In this document: one piece after another, positions 63,952 to 64,000 of the stretch
Layout: every line of letters begins with the position of its first letter
Position numbering within the stretch: position 1 is the first letter of the stretch
Assembly (NCBI GenBank): GCA_023376005.1
Contig: CM042181.1
Coordinates: forward strand, 25,374,591-25,438,590
Length of the DNA: 64,000 nucleotides
Direction of reading: 5' to 3'
Source: Doryteuthis pealeii
Lineage: Eukaryota > Mollusca > Cephalopoda > Myopsida > Loliginidae
Position numbers and translations under genes: made by a program
Notes under the pieces: model-generated
What the model was told of the DNA's origin: nothing
Database searches by the model: none
Seen by the model: only the letters and a program-made list of their open reading frames with translations

Positions 63952-64000
63952 GTCACATAAGTTGCCGACTCAACTGTGAATTTTTCCCATCACAAATTGA

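Overview
This window looks like animal nuclear DNA. It is AT-rich, and its two well-supported genes have small exons in long introns with canonical GT/AG sites. Microsatellites, tRNA-derived SINEs, LINE 3' ends and small DNA transposons fill most of the space between exons. The two genes exist across animals. The dense tRNA-SINE load with (TA)n tails would suit a mollusc, perhaps a cephalopod, but that placement is inference and nothing here fixes the species.

Two genes diverge from a short intergenic region near 33.1-33.4 kb. Leftward (minus) is RSL1D1, a nucleolar ribosomal-L1-domain protein: seven coding exons between 33128 and 17554 join with consistent phases to a 425-residue protein. 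Rightward (plus) is CANT1, the calcium-activated nucleotidase (apyrase): three coding exons at 33413-34094, 51534-51737 and 58437-58807 join to 418 residues, with introns of 17.4 and 6.7 kb. The 284 bp between the two start codons holds a CACGTG E-box beside the RSL1D1 start and two out-of-frame ATGs before the CANT1 start.

Left of RSL1D1 (1-17.5 kb) are a broken LINE reverse-transcriptase 3' end, many SINEs, one candidate minus-strand exon of unknown identity (7532-7962), and a heat-shock-type promoter signature (15701-15765, minus) with no recognised gene behind it. The introns and the region right of CANT1 hold further repeats, many nested.

Repeat families, named here for convenience: SINE-A (tRNA head, 3' end like GACTTTACTTA); SINE-B (tRNA head, two alternative 3' tails); SINE-D (tRNA-like head, GAAGAAGGC...GAAAC tail, often in inverted pairs); SINE-E (two copies, tRNA-like head joined to a hammerhead-ribozyme motif); retroposon C (about 0.59 kb, (CCAAA)n tail, 12-13 bp target duplications); G, a non-autonomous DNA transposon with 6-bp duplications; K, a MITE with long terminal inverted repeats; H, a possible solo LTR; and several mariner/Tc1 relics. 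The most interesting signal is SINE-E: a Pol III-type SINE head with a minimal hammerhead at its 3' end.
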